64,000 nt of DNA, from assembly GCA_032871835.1 (NCBI GenBank), contig CM065296.1, forward strand, positions 6,086,001-6,150,000, read 5' to 3'. The notes beneath the pieces were generated by a model, which was not told the origin of the DNA, ran no database searches, and was given only the letters and a program-made list of their open reading frames with translations. A program made the position numbers and the translations under genes. This DNA comes from Dipteronia dyeriana. Lineage: Eukaryota; Streptophyta; Magnoliopsida; Sapindales; Sapindaceae. Positions 1 through 10,700 of this stretch are shown here, piece by piece (position 1 is the stretch's first letter; every line of letters starts with the position of its first letter).

Positions 1-1761
1 ATAAACTAGACACCCATACCTTTCCAACGGTATATTATTCGTAATATTTAATGACCGTTTAGATTGGTTTTGAAATCTCCAAAGTGACCATAAAAACAGG
101 GCATCTCTGTTGTTGTCCGTTTCTGACCTTTGGTCACTTAAAAGACCATAACTTTTTATACAGACATCCAAATCATGTTTTGAAAATTGGAGTAGAAATT
201 ATATTTCCATACCTTTCTAACAGTATATTATACGAAAGGTTTAGATGTCGTTTGGTCATGTTTTGGGTCGCTCGAATCTCAGGTTTTTATGCTGTTGCGG
301 CTCTGCCAGTCCACAAGTGCCCTCATCAGCGCCCCTTGGACAGTAGGTATGCGCTGGTGTGGCATTTGTCGACCAGTTTAGCTCACCAGCGCACTGAGTA
401 AAATTCTGGATATTTTCAAAACGATGTAGTTTTGTTCTAGGGCTCATATTTTTGTGCCATCTTCTACCTCACTCGTTTTTCAGAGCTTAAAAACCATTTC
501 TTAGTGAGAGAAAACATTTCCCTTGAGAGGGAAGCTCCAAGAGTGGTTCCTTAACTCTCCAAACCCAAAACCCATCATCCTTCATGCATTATTGATCATC
601 TTTAGACATGGGTCTTCATCATTCATGACTTGGTAAGTAAGAACAAACTTTTATCTTTGATTATTGTTCTTAAACTCCAAGAGTTCATTTTTATTACATA
701 GGATTTATAGAAATCATTTTTGAATGCATATTTTTGTTGAATAATGACATGATTGGGTTTGTATTTTGATAGCTTAATTGATTAAGTCATTTTTGCCTAA
801 AAGCTAGGTCATAAACATTCTTGTGTGATTCATTGTTGACTAGGTTGATAGATTGTTCATTAATCAACTTGTTAAGCTTTTGAATGTTTATGTGATGTTT
901 TTGTGACAATTAGTTTGTTAGAAAATCTCTACACAACTAATTGAGTTTGTTATTGATAGACATTGGTTTAAGACTTGCATTTATTGTGTGGCTAAATGTT
1001 TGTCTCAATCACATGAATATATACTAAGTATATGTTGAATACATTGTAAGCATATTTGTTGATTCATTGTGATTGTTTGTGATATCTAGGAATGTTGTTA
1101 TTGATAACTTCTAGCTAAATCTCAATGCTTTGCATTTAGATATTGTTTAGGACTCATTGATTGCATTATAGTCCTTGCCATGCTTAATGACAACATGTGT
1201 TGATTTGGCTTTTATGATAGCTTCAGGATTGCTTGTTCTATGTTTAGCTAAGCTTTATGAAATGTCATTTAGCTCTTGATATCTAGGATTGCATTTATTG
1301 CCATCTCATAATCCTAGATAAGCATATAAGGTACCCTAGCCTTGTTTGTTGTTTGAATATCATCATATATTCACATAGTGTGTTTATCTCTTAATTGAAG
1401 AGAAGTAAGTCTTGCATTGCATCCGGGAGTAGATTGCTTCAAGCGTAAGCAAATTGGACTAGGTCCACTTAATACCGGGATTAGGTAGTGGTAGTGGGTT
1501 ATATACCGGGAGTAGGTTGGAACGCCACTATCATCAGTGGATTCGTTGTTCGAGTGTGGCGCACTTAACAACCCCTGGTTTTTCCCATTTGGAGGGTTTC
1601 CACGTATATCTCAAGTGTCTTTATTATTTCCGCACTTATTACACTTGTGATATCATTGTGACTAGTTAGGAGTATTTTCGTCTAATTGACCATTAACCAA
1701 AATTGGGTAAAATTTAATTAAAATCTATTCACCCCCCTCTAGATTATTTCTATACACACCA
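1..1761 (+). mobile_element. 3' part of a Ty1/copia-type LTR
   Basis: The stretch has no conserved coding sequence. Its 3' end carries ATTCACCCCCCTCTAG at 1727-1742 and then TATACACA at 1751-1758, a combination I associate with the 3' end of LTRs of plant copia elements (SIRE and Tork groups). A pyrimidine-rich leader and a possible splice donor (TTGGTAAGTA) at about 630-640 fit an LTR transcript start region. No primer-binding site follows, so this is a solo or truncated LTR; its 5' end lies outside the window. Small open frames here, such as 84-401, show no family similarity. A CGCTGGT-type GC-rich island sits at 296-400. Confidence 0.5.
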
Positions 1762-1775
1762 TAATATTTGTTTCA

Positions 1776-2218
1776 GTATTTATATAGGTCCAAAAATAGG
1801 TTAGGAATCAACCTATAAACGCGTGCTGGCTGACTGTCGTTTCCCTGTATGTCGCGGTCTTTCATGACGACATGTCGCGGTCTTTCATGACGACATGTCG
1901 CGGTCTTTCATGACGACGTGTCTCGCTCTTTAATGATGACATCACAAGCGACACTTTAGAAAAGTTGTTATCGCGTGGTGTGTCACGGTATGCCATGACG
2001 ACACACCATGACAATGACATCTTGTGTCATTTTATCCAAGTTTCCAATTTCCAGCTCTTTTGGATCCCAATTTTTACTCACATCTCCCATATGATTCCCC
2101 TAATACAAAATCCTACAAATACACTTAATCGATCCATTAAACACATGATTTTACCCGAGTATTGAGCAATAACCATAGGAACGGGGACTCGAAATCTAGT
2201 GTTATCATGGCTTGATCA
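1776..2218 (-). mobile_element. U3 fragment of a Ty3/gypsy LTR (second copy at 20191-21473)
   Basis: Read on the minus strand this matches the start of the solo LTR at 20191-21473 over about 430 bases, including the ends (TGATCAAGCC here, TGATCGAGCC there), the stretch CACTAGATTTCGAGTCC, and a TATA-like box at 1776-1788. The R/U5 part is missing where it meets the copia LTR. Its island of GTCGCGG motifs is expanded relative to the other copy. The fragment is non-coding. Confidence 0.75.
1849..1940. repeat. Tandem 23-bp repeat inside the LTR fragment
   Basis: Three identical 23-base units begin at 1849, 1872 and 1895 (each starting ATGTCGCGGTCTTTCATGAC), followed by a degenerate fourth unit at 1918-1940. 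The homologous LTR at 20191-21473 has about one such unit, so the array probably arose by local amplification after the two copies diverged. Confidence 0.9.
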
Positions 2219-2341
2219 AACTCTTCCCGCTAATTTTCTTTCTATGTTTCATTCTACCGTATCAAATCACTTAATTGTTTCAACAATTTTTGTCTTAAAT
2301 CGGTGAAGTTGAGAAAGTGGGAAAGTTCAGTCCTTTTATCC

Positions 2342-2500
2342 TTAGTGTGTATTGATATAACTTACATCAGTGCATTGCATGTCAACCACTGGTTATAGAG
2401 AAGCTTTGATAAGTGTATACACTTTGAGTCAAGTAGTAAGTAAATCTGATTGTCCACATTCAATACACTGATGGATTTATATCAGTGAGCACTGACTTGA
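2342..2500. repeat. Foldback/MITE-like inverted repeat in the 4CL promoter
   Basis: The left arm (about 2348-2384, containing CATCAGTGCATTGCATGT) is the imperfect reverse complement of the right arm (about 2451-2497, containing ACATTCAATACACTGATGG). Arms of about 37 bases flank a spacer of about 65 bases. No coding potential and no certain target duplication were seen. Confidence 0.55.
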
Positions 2501-3016
2501 AATTTTTTATGGAAGTGTGACAACATTTTTGTTTTTGTTTTATTTTTTTCTAAAAGATGAAAGAAAGAAGAAGAGAAAAGGCCGATAAAGTAAAATTTAG
2601 AGGCAATTTTATCCCATTACATACTTTGGTGTTAAAAAAACATTAAATTATAAAGTAGGTGCTATCGTCACAACATTCTCCCGATATGGTGTTATTTACC
2701 TCTATTCTCATTTGAAAAGAATAAGCACATAAAGTATACGTATGAGTATTATAAATTATCAGAATTGAGGTGCAACCAGTGCATTGAAGAAATGAGTGGT
2801 GGTCGTTGTGTTTACGTGAGCTTGGTAGGTAGTTTACAAGAGAAGGCCACAAGCAGCAGAAACAGAAGATAGGTTTGAACGTGAGATGGGGGTATGCTTT
2901 CCTTAACCCTCTACCCCCCTCTCGTCCTTGTCTAAATCTACCCATTCCTTGTACCTACCACACTTCTCTTTATATTTCTCTATTCTGTTTAAACTCTCAA
3001 CAGCCAACCCTACACC
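2501..3016 (+). promoter_or_regulatory. Remnant 4CL promoter with AC (MYB) elements
   Basis: Directly upstream of the 4CL start codon at 3017. An ACCTACC AC-element lies at 2953-2959 and its reverse complement GGTAGGT at 2824-2830; CCAACCC occurs just before the start. A TATA-like TTTATATT lies at about 2969-2976. AC elements bind R2R3-MYB factors and are typical of phenylpropanoid genes (PAL, 4CL, CCoAOMT). That these sites were functional is inference from position and family knowledge. The TATA-like box is only about 45 bases from the ATG, giving a short leader. Confidence 0.6.
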
Positions 3017-3118
3017 ATGATTTCCATTGTTGATCAGCTCTATTCTTTTTCATCCTCATCGGTACGTAAACCACCACCTATTGATGAGATCAACACGAAT
3101 ACGATTATGAATACAACC
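3017..3118 (+). pseudogene. 4CL: 4-coumarate:CoA ligase exon 1, 5' piece
   Basis: An ATG at 3017 opens a Ser/Pro-rich N-terminus (MISIVDQLYSFSSSS, then a KPPP segment) of 34 codons ending ...NTIMNTT. It is cut at 3118 by the left LTR of the Tat element. After the right LTR the frame resumes with TLPMFSN-type sequence, which is where class I 4CL proteins have their conserved start. The leading segment resembles the variable extension of some dicot 4CL isoforms. The promoter upstream is still in place. With a 10-kb insertion in codon 34-35 no full product can be made from this start. Confidence 0.75.
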
Positions 3119-3571
3119 TGTTATGTGGTAAATTGGGTCTCCATTATTAGTTAATTGCATGTTAATGAGGGATGATAATCCAAATTCATTGGATAATTCC
3201 TCTTTATTGAATGTTGAGAGAGCAAGTTTGATGCTTGCTAGTGGTTACAGTTGAGAGATAACTCAGTTTTAAAGTCAAAGAAAAAAGATCCCATTAAAGT
3301 GATAAAAACAGGATATTAATAGGTTGTGGGTTCTGACACACGGGGTTGTATGTCCTTTTTTCATTGGTTGAAGGCCCAACAACTGTCATTGGCACACCAG
3401 TGGTTGTTGGGCCACTTATGACTCCTCTGAAAGACTGTGCTGGGGGTCGAGTCATCAGGAGTAGCCATCGACGTCTGGTTAATCGGACTCTGCTCTTCAC
3501 TTTGGTTGATATGTAACTTCGAAGAATACATTGCTAGATCTTTTCACCAAGACTCACAATTATGTCCAATA
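3119..3571 (-). repeat. 3' LTR of the Tat element
   Basis: Starts TGTTATGTGG and aligns along its length with 12730-13171, including the phrase GGGTTCTGACACACGGGGTTG shortened in both to the same core. It ends AATA where the other copy ends AACA, so the terminal CA is lost here. Immediately inside is a polypurine tract on the minus strand (CCCCCT on plus at about 3576-3582). Confidence 0.85.
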
Positions 3572-3802
3572 ATTCCCCCTCAAGGTCATCGGTTGGAGCT
3601 AGTAGGGGACATGGTGGAACGATTGACCATGGGCTTGACATTCGGGCCCCACCATTCTAGGCTAATGTACATTAGGCTTGGGCCATCTCTATGTTGTTGT
3701 AGGGAGTGCCACATGGCTCATGGTGTATGAGGTGGTTGTTTAACTGTTGTGCATGGTGGGTGATCGTCGTTTAGCTTTCACTTCCTCAAAGGTGTTTGAA
3801 GA

Positions 3803-3813
3803 CTATAAATAGG
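3803..3813 (+). promoter_or_regulatory. TATA box for the antisense extra ORF
   Basis: CTATAAATAGG, on the strand opposite to gag-pol, lies about 80-90 bases before the first ATG of the antisense ORF and just inside the 3' LTR. The following bases (GGTAGGGACCTCACCACTTCTC) look like a short leader. Promoter function is inferred from the motif and its position only. Confidence 0.55.
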
Positions 3814-3891
3814 GGTAGGGACCTCACCACTTCTCATTTGTGATTTTTTATTTGATTAGAGCTGCTTCAGAGATTTGTGCTTTCTTTAGCA

Positions 3892-6261
3892 ATGTTAGCT
3901 TTCGAAACGCTCTTTCCTATCTTTTCTTTACTCTTACTCGTGTTTCATCATTTTGGACCAATGGTTTGGAAATGTGGGGTTGTCAAAAGATGGGGCATCA
4001 TTGAGCTCTTTGGAGTCTTCATATAGGGATTCATCGAAGGGTAGGAGGGAGTAGTAAAGCCCGTTTGTTCAGAGTTCTCGAGATGAGGGGTCAAGTTCAA
4101 TCGTTGAAATCACGGCCGAGGCCTGATGGTTACGAAGAAAGGTATAAATCAGAGGAGTTCTATAGACATGAGATGAGTCATACTCAAGTCACCATCAACC
4201 GGCAGTAAAGAACATATTGACTAAGGCCAAGATCGAACAGATGGCTATAGAGTTCTCTATTCCCAACTCGGTTGGCATAAGGTTAAAAAGCTGCGGAGGA
4301 GTTAGCGAGCAACCCCGAAGGTGTTTCTGTGGCTGTTCATCTGACATTTTCAAAGATCGGAGCCAGGCTACCTCTTTAACCTAATGTGTGGAGGGTTCTA
4401 CATGAAATCGTGGCCTCTCCAGCTCAACTAAACCCGAATGCTTGAAGAATAATTATCGAGATGTCAGCCTTTTGACGGGGGATGGGATTTTTTGACCTGA
4501 CTATCACGGAGATTGGATACTACTACAACCCTCTTTCTCATAATTCGTAAGGCAATGAATGGTGGGCTCTTGCTTGTTGTGATAAGCAAGCATAAGAACC
4601 TCTGATCATCGGGCTACCATCTTCGAATAATGAGTGCAAGAAAACCTAGTTCGTTGTAAAGGGTGACTGAGGAAATGACATCGAGCTTGATGGTCGATGA
4701 TAGAGTGTTCGTTCGGTGTTCAAACTCCCAGGTGTTTAGAGGCTCTCTTTATCCTTGTCGGTATATGTATATTTTGTTTTCTTTAAGTTTCAACTTTATT
4801 ATCTGAAGGCACATCTTTGGCTGCTCTGTGGGAGCGTGTCACAGCGGAGGTTCTTTCCAGGAAGAACAGAAGCACATCTCAGAGGCGTGGTCTATTTCAC
4901 CAACCAGGAGGCACGTTGATATTTTGTTAGACGATTAAAATCTCCACGAGCTTGGAATCATCCCTGTTCTATAGGAGGACAGAAAAAAGACTTTGGAGAG
5001 GAATTTAGTGAAAAAGTGTAAGATTGGTTATTTCATCGAGCGTTTACATAGCCGTTAGTGTAACTTATATTCTGAATGTTCTTGTTTTGTCATCCGATAC
5101 ATGGAAGCTTGCTGAAGGAGCCAGGAAGAAGATGGCAGATAAGGGAAAATAGGTAGAGGGTAGGAAGAAGAAGTGTCGGATCCCGTAAAGACCATCACTG
5201 ATCAAGAGGGGACAACCTCTAATGTCAATCATGCGCCGAAGTGTACCCGGGTGGTAGGCTCATCCATATTTGTAACTATATCGAATGTTGGCACCCAGTA
5301 TCTAGAAGTTATTCCTCTGTTTTTCTCTATAAAGTGATGAACAAAGATGTCACTGGTCTGAGTTGAGACGAGCCTGAAGAGAGATGGCCTCACAGATTTG
5401 TACATGCATGATACGAAGATATCTCAAAATTACTTTGGAAATCCTCCAGCCAAAATGTTTGATCTTAAAGATAGCCCTTATACCCTAAGACAGGGGTGGA
5501 GTTCTTGTGCTCTTACAAAAAGGACATGCTAAGGAGCCGAGAGTTCTGTCCATTTTGGCAAGATGTCGAATATTGATTGGATCAAACAGTTTTAAGTGGT
5601 ATGATTTTCTTTTAAGATTAATCACTTCGGGAGTTGATGCATTCTTTATACAGGTTGTAGGCCATAGGGAATCTCCTGGAAATTGAGAAGAAGTATGAGG
5701 AGAAGAGAGAGAGTTACGAGAAGCTAAAACAGAAGAAGACTGATGTGGATAACAAGCTTTAGCTTGCCCAAGGATGATACGAGTCCCTAAAGATGGAGAT
5801 AAGTGAGTTGTCTGCATCTTACCGGAAAGCGAAGGCTAATTGTCGGAGTAAACATGCGAAACTCTGTGACTACAGCCAGTTGATTAAGGCTTTGAATAGG
5901 ACCATCAGAGGGATGAAGGAGGATCTGAGGGATAATACGGTTGACCTATTTTTGGTCTCTGATGAATTCTATAATAACCAGATGGAGACCTTTAATCGTT
6001 TGGTTAAGGAGCTTAAAATGATGTTACTGGAGTGATATCCAGGGTTTGATTTCGGCACATTTGACTTCGAAGTTAAGAAAGCGGTTGAAAGCCGGGTGAG
6101 GCTGATCCATGATCCGATGGCGGATATTTTATTCATCTTTTAAGGAGGTGACTCTCACGGATAGCGAACCTACGGATGTCTCCTCAAATGATGAGAGGTT
6201 TACCGAAGTTGCCAGAGTTAATAGCGTGACTGGTAAAGGGAAAGTTGTTGTTCATGATTGA
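3892..6261 (+). pseudogene. Antisense extra ORF of the Tat element (putative gypsy-type transposon domain)
   Basis: Read on the plus strand, 4210-4800 encodes segments typical of the Pfam family Putative gypsy type transposon (transposase_28): KAKIEQMAIEFSIPNSVGIR is followed, across frameshifts, by pieces such as FKIGARLPL-like and YYYNPL-like sequence. A long Lys/Glu-rich coiled-coil follows at 5650-6035 (clear in the 80 codons from 5793), then a terminal segment ending at a TGA at 6259-6261. The start at 3892 is the first ATG after the TATA box but is uncertain. Several stops and frameshifts make it a pseudogene. The protein's role is unknown; extra antisense ORFs are known from Tat elements. 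Confidence 0.65.
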
Positions 6262-6475
6262 CCTCTCTCCTCCCCACTTTTTATTGTTTAATCTGGATGC
6301 AATTCGTCCGTCTTTGAAATTAATCAGTACGCAATGCATATTTGACTTATGGTTTATTAATATTGTCATTTCTCTTCTCCCTTTTCTGTATGTAATGAAC
6401 ATCACTTTTATTTATATATTTTTTTTCACAGGTCTTATGTATCGGTTTTAATATTTTTAGTTGATTCAGACCTAT

Positions 6476-6770
6476 GGGGCATTGCCCTTATGGGTTCAGT
6501 ATCGGTGGCATTCCCCTTGGAGACTCATCGCTCTCATCGAGGAGACTTTGAATTTACACTATCGGGTGAAGTCTTGGGGGCATTGCCCTCGAAGACTCAT
6601 CGCTCCAATAGGGGGGACTTCAAATTTGCACCATCGGGTGCAAGCTCGAGGGCATTGCCCTTAGAGACTCATCACTCCCATCGAGGGACTACAAATTGGC
6701 ACAATCGGGTGTAATCTCGGGGGCATTGCCCTCAAAGACATATCACTCCTATCAGAGCGACTTTCTGAAT
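6476..6770. repeat. Tandem repeat of about 71 bp in the Tat element
   Basis: The phrase GGGGCATTGCCCT followed by GACTCATC and ATCGGGTG recurs at about 6477, 6508, 6580, 6651 and 6721; the last four are spaced about 71 bases apart. The block lies between the antisense ORF and integrase, where Tat-lineage elements are known to carry variable tandem arrays that can seed satellites. Confidence 0.85.
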
Positions 6771-6859
6771 GGATGTTTCATTTACATAGGGTAACCAAAA
6801 AGGAATGTTTTATTTATATATGGGAGTATCAAACTCATATAAAGAGTGGGTAAACTATT

Positions 6860-7930
6860 GTTAGTACTTCTTCAGATGATCCACGTTATAGGGATTCCTT
6901 AGCGGTGTTCCTTCCCCTATTTTCAATTTGTATGCTCCCCTTATTGAGTTAGAGGCGATGATGTATGGGCCTTCCCAAGTGTCGCCCAAGCAGCCAGAGG
7001 AAAGCTATTTGGTACTAGAGGTAACTTTCTTGACGACTTGATCCCTTAGGGAAAATCTTTGAGTTCTGACTATGGCATCATAGTATTAGATGACTTGCTG
7101 CTAATGACGCACAATTCGAATTCTCGCTAGGTCTCGCCTTTCCTCGAGCTCCTCAATGAAATGTTAGAGCTCTTATTTGTTGTCTCTAAGGTTTCAATAA
7201 GAGATCTTTCAGCTGGGGATATTAACCTTCGTTGGTATAACCGTTTCTAACCCATTTGCCAGTAAATAAGGGTTTCCCTAGTTAATGAGTGCGGGGTTGT
7301 CTGGATCGCCGACAAAACCTTTGGGTGTTTGTCTTCCCATGCTCCTTTCTTTGCTTGTAATTTTCTCTTTTAGGGTGTTTTGATCACTTTATTGGCTGCC
7401 TCAAATTGTTCGTTACTTTGTGGATGAGATGGTGAGGTGAACTTCAAGTTTATGTGGTGGCCTGAGTATAGATTCCAGAGGTTGACATTGTCAAACTGGG
7501 TACCGTGGTCGGCTACTATAGTATTTTGTATCCCGAATCAAAAGATACTGGAGTGTTTGATGAAATTGGTGGTCTTGCCTTCAGTAATGTAATTCAAGGC
7601 CTTTGTCTTTACCCACTTCGTGAAATAATCTATGGCGACGACGAAATACCTTTTATTTAAGGTTCCTCTATGTAAATGACCGATTATGTTGACTCTGAAT
7701 CTCACAAACGGCCACAGGGACATCATAGGGGTCAAAGGCTCTATCAAAATGAGGGGGACGGGTGTTGTCCTCTATACCGATCACAGGACCTTGCGTGCTC
7801 TTTTAAGTCTTTAAAAAGGGTTGGCCAGTAGTATCCCTGACTTATTATTCGATGCCTAAGACTCTTAGCCACAGAATGGCTACCGCAAGTTCCCCCGCGC
7901 TCATCTAGAAGGATTGACTTGGTTTGCAGG
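6860..7930 (-). pseudogene. Tat element integrase
   Basis: The minus strand encodes an integrase core: in 7538-7747 WPFVRFRVNIIGHL and FVVAIDYFTKWVKTKAL match the first catalytic-Asp region of gypsy integrases. It continues in other frames toward 7240-7530 with FTSPSHPQSN-like sequence holding the HPQ..N motif, then a C-terminal part to about 6860 ending in a VDHLKKY-like segment. Stops and frameshifts separate the pieces. The zinc-binding part lies near 7760-7900. It would act in insertion of element cDNA. It is decayed. Confidence 0.75.
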
Positions 7931-8760
7931 GGTACAACACATCAGAGGTAGGGTAGAGAGAAACTTTGTCTATAGAGGATGCCATCAATGGTGATATATC
8001 TAGGGGACAACCTCATAATTCTTCCTGAATCGGTTTTTTCTGGTGGTAGAGTCCAGTCACGGAGGAAATTTAGTATTGGAGTCATCCATATATGTCTTAA
8101 GCCGAGGCTCACTATCTGGTACGATAAAGCCAGCGAGTTCCTCATTAGTGATGCTAGATTTGGGTAGTCAAAAGACGGTGATTATTCGCGGTAGCTTCAT
8201 GTTTGTGGTGGAGGCTAGTTTGGCCAGGGCATCGGCTTGAGAGTTACTAACCCTAGGTATTCGAACAATACGACATTTTATGAATTTAGCCATCAGGAGC
8301 CGAACCTTCTTCAGGTAACTGATCATATCGTCATCCTTGGCCTGATATTCTTCTTTCACTTGGTTGACAATTAATTGGTAGTCGCTGTAGACGATTAGGT
8401 CTTCAGCCCCCATATTAAGGACGATTTTCAACCCAGTGGCGAGAGCTTCATACTCTACGACATTATTGGTCGCCTTAAAGTCGAATCGAAGGGCGAGCTA
8501 TGTTATGCTACCATCAAGAGTTTTGATAATTATGCCCATTCCGTTGTCGTGCCTAGTAGAGGAACCGTAGACAAATATCTCCCACCGTGAGATTAGGTCG
8601 GTAGATAGGTTCATGACCTATGGGTTAGAGTACTTCCCTATAAAGTCAGATATAGCCTGGCCTTTGAAAAAGGTTCTAGGTTTAAAGTTGATTTTAAACT
8701 CGTTGAGTTCCATTGACCATTTGACAATTCTTCCCACAGACTCTAGCTTCTGTAATATTT
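7931..8760 (-). pseudogene. Tat element RNase H
   Basis: The 8168-8431 frame contains LIVYSDYQLIVNQVKEEYQA and ADALAKLAST, the second and third blocks of plant gypsy-type RNase H (including the SDSQL-like and ADALAKLAS motifs). Upstream sequence to 8760 carries a VYGSS-like segment and an NNVVEYEAL-like segment, again split by stops. The connection domain toward integrase lies at 7942-8145. It belongs to the same pol as its neighbours. Confidence 0.75.
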
Positions 8761-9830
8761 GCCTTAAAGGATGGTTGGTAAGAACGACGATCGGATGAAA
8801 TTGGAAGTAAGGTTTGAGTTTTTGGGAAGCTACTAGGAGGCTAAGTGTAAGTTTTTTGATCTTTGGGTACCTGGATTACGGGTCATTCAGGCTCTTGTTG
8901 ATATAGTTCACCGCTTTCTAGGTGGATCCTTCTTCTCGGATTAACACGGAGCTCACCACCACTTTAGATACGGCCAGATAAAGAAAGAGTTCTTCTCTAT
9001 CGTAGGCTTATCCAGCATCAGTGACCTTTGGAGATCGGATTTTAGATCCTGGGGGTCCAACAAAAGTCACCCTTCTTCCTTAAGGCTTTGAAGAATAGGA
9101 GACATCGATCGGTCAACTTTAAAATGATCTAGGAGAGGGCATAATCATATCGTTCAATTTCTAGACCTCATTCACTCTTCTTGTTGATTGTAGTTTTATT
9201 ACTGCCCTGATTTTGTCTGGGTTGGCTTCTATACCCTTTTGGTGGACCATGAACCTGAGAATTTTTTAGAGAAAACTCTAAAGGCACACTTGTTCAAGTT
9301 CATGTGCATCTGGTATTGCTTTAACATGAGGAAGGTTTCTCTGAGATTGCGCTTGTGATATGTTGAAGTTACAAATTTGGTAAGCATGTCATCCATGTAG
9401 ACTTCCATGATCCTCCCGAGCTGAGGCTCGAATATCCGGTTGACCAGCCTCTGATAGGTTGCTCCGGTATTCTTCAATCCGAAGGGTATTACGTGGTAGC
9501 AGTACACTCTGTGGTCCGTGATGAGCACCGTTTTGTCTTCATCATGCTTGTTCATTCAAATTTAGTTTTAGCCAAAGTATGTATTCATGAAGCTAAGCAG
9601 ATGATGTTCGAATGTCGCACCTACGAGCTGGTCGATCCTCAAAAGTGGGAAACTGTCTTTGGGGCAGATGTTTTTTAGGTCTGTGAAGTCGACACACATC
9701 CTCCACATTCTGTCATTTTTATTTACTATGACCAAATTTGAAAGCCACTCGTTATAGTCGAGGCTCCTTGTAAATCCCGCTTTCACTAGCTTTTCTACTT
9801 CGGTGGCCACTGCTTGGCTTCACTCGGTGT
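8761..9830 (-). pseudogene. Tat element reverse transcriptase
   Basis: Two frames carry the RT fingers and palm: 9568-9810 (VEKLVKAGF, then WRMCVDFTDLKNICPKDSFP) and 9229-9555 (YHVIPFGLKNTGATYQRLV, then the catalytic VYMDD at about 9388-9402, then LNLNKCAF-like sequence). The usual YWDD/YMDD palm motif is intact, but the two frames are joined by a frameshift and the thumb is broken. The domain order relative to RNase H and integrase is that of gypsy elements. Confidence 0.85.
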
Positions 9831-10099
9831 TGAGCGACCTCTTTTTCTAGAAAATAAGTTTAAACGTCACGTTGATGCTAAGGGAATAGGTTATGATGGA
9901 GGGGTCAAGGCCAGGCATGTCAGTATGTAACCAAGCAAATTTATTCGAGAATTTTCGGAGGAGCTTAATCAGGAAATCTCTAATCTATGAAGGAAGATCG
10001 TCACCAATAAGAACCATTTTTATAGCATTATCAGACCGGAACGTGCCTTTTTCAACGGTTCAATTGATTCTCTTGCTAGCTAGGATCCAACTTCTCGAG

Positions 10100-10700
10100 G
10101 GTCAAGACTGATGATCAGTATTTCACTATCATCGGGGGATTATCCTTCCGCTGCGTCCTGTATTCTTCCTTTCTTTGGTCTTCTGATCTTTCCTGCTAGC
10201 CTCCGACGATCAGGGATAACCATCAGCACCGGGTTAGACCCTATCTGGATGCAGCTCTTGTACTCTTCCTTATTAACTCTTGCTTCCCCATGACCCATAT
10301 CTGTAGGAAACCTGATCTTTAAAAAATACACACTCGTTACCGCCTTGGGGGCGTAAAGGTTTGGTCTCCAGATTAGCGTGTTAAACGGAAATGGTGTGCC
10401 AATAACTTGGAAGGAGACCCATACGGTTCAGAAATGTGGTCTTGCAGTGAAGCCTATGAGAAGGTAGATTTTCCCGAGGGGAAAGGTGCAGTGTCCCCCG
10501 ACACCTTTGATGCAATATCTAGCGGCTTGGAGTTATTGTAGGGTGTATCCTAGATTCTGTAGAGCGTCCCAATGAATGATGTTGAGGGAGATTCCGTGGT
10601 CGATGAGGGTCCGTTTTACAATGTGGTTTCCGATCTTAACCGAAATGATAAGTGTGTCATGGTGTGGGTACCTGACACCATCTGAGTCGGAAGAGAAGGA
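10100..10700 (-). pseudogene. Tat element aspartic protease region
   Basis: The minus strand at about 10555-10620 reads LIDHGISLNIIHWDAL, which corresponds to the LID(T/Q)GSSA-DIL-W-AL block of Tat/Ogre proteases. The canonical D-[ST]-G is changed to D-H-G and the following Ser-Ser to Ile-Ser, so activity is unlikely. It lies between the gag zinc knuckle and RT, as expected. Confidence 0.6.

Noticed and set aside
84..401. A 105-codon plus-strand frame as a gene
   Set aside because: It lies in an LTR across a repeat island with no recognisable protein features.
1849..1940. A CRISPR-like array
   Set aside because: Units are directly tandem without spacers, in a plant LTR.
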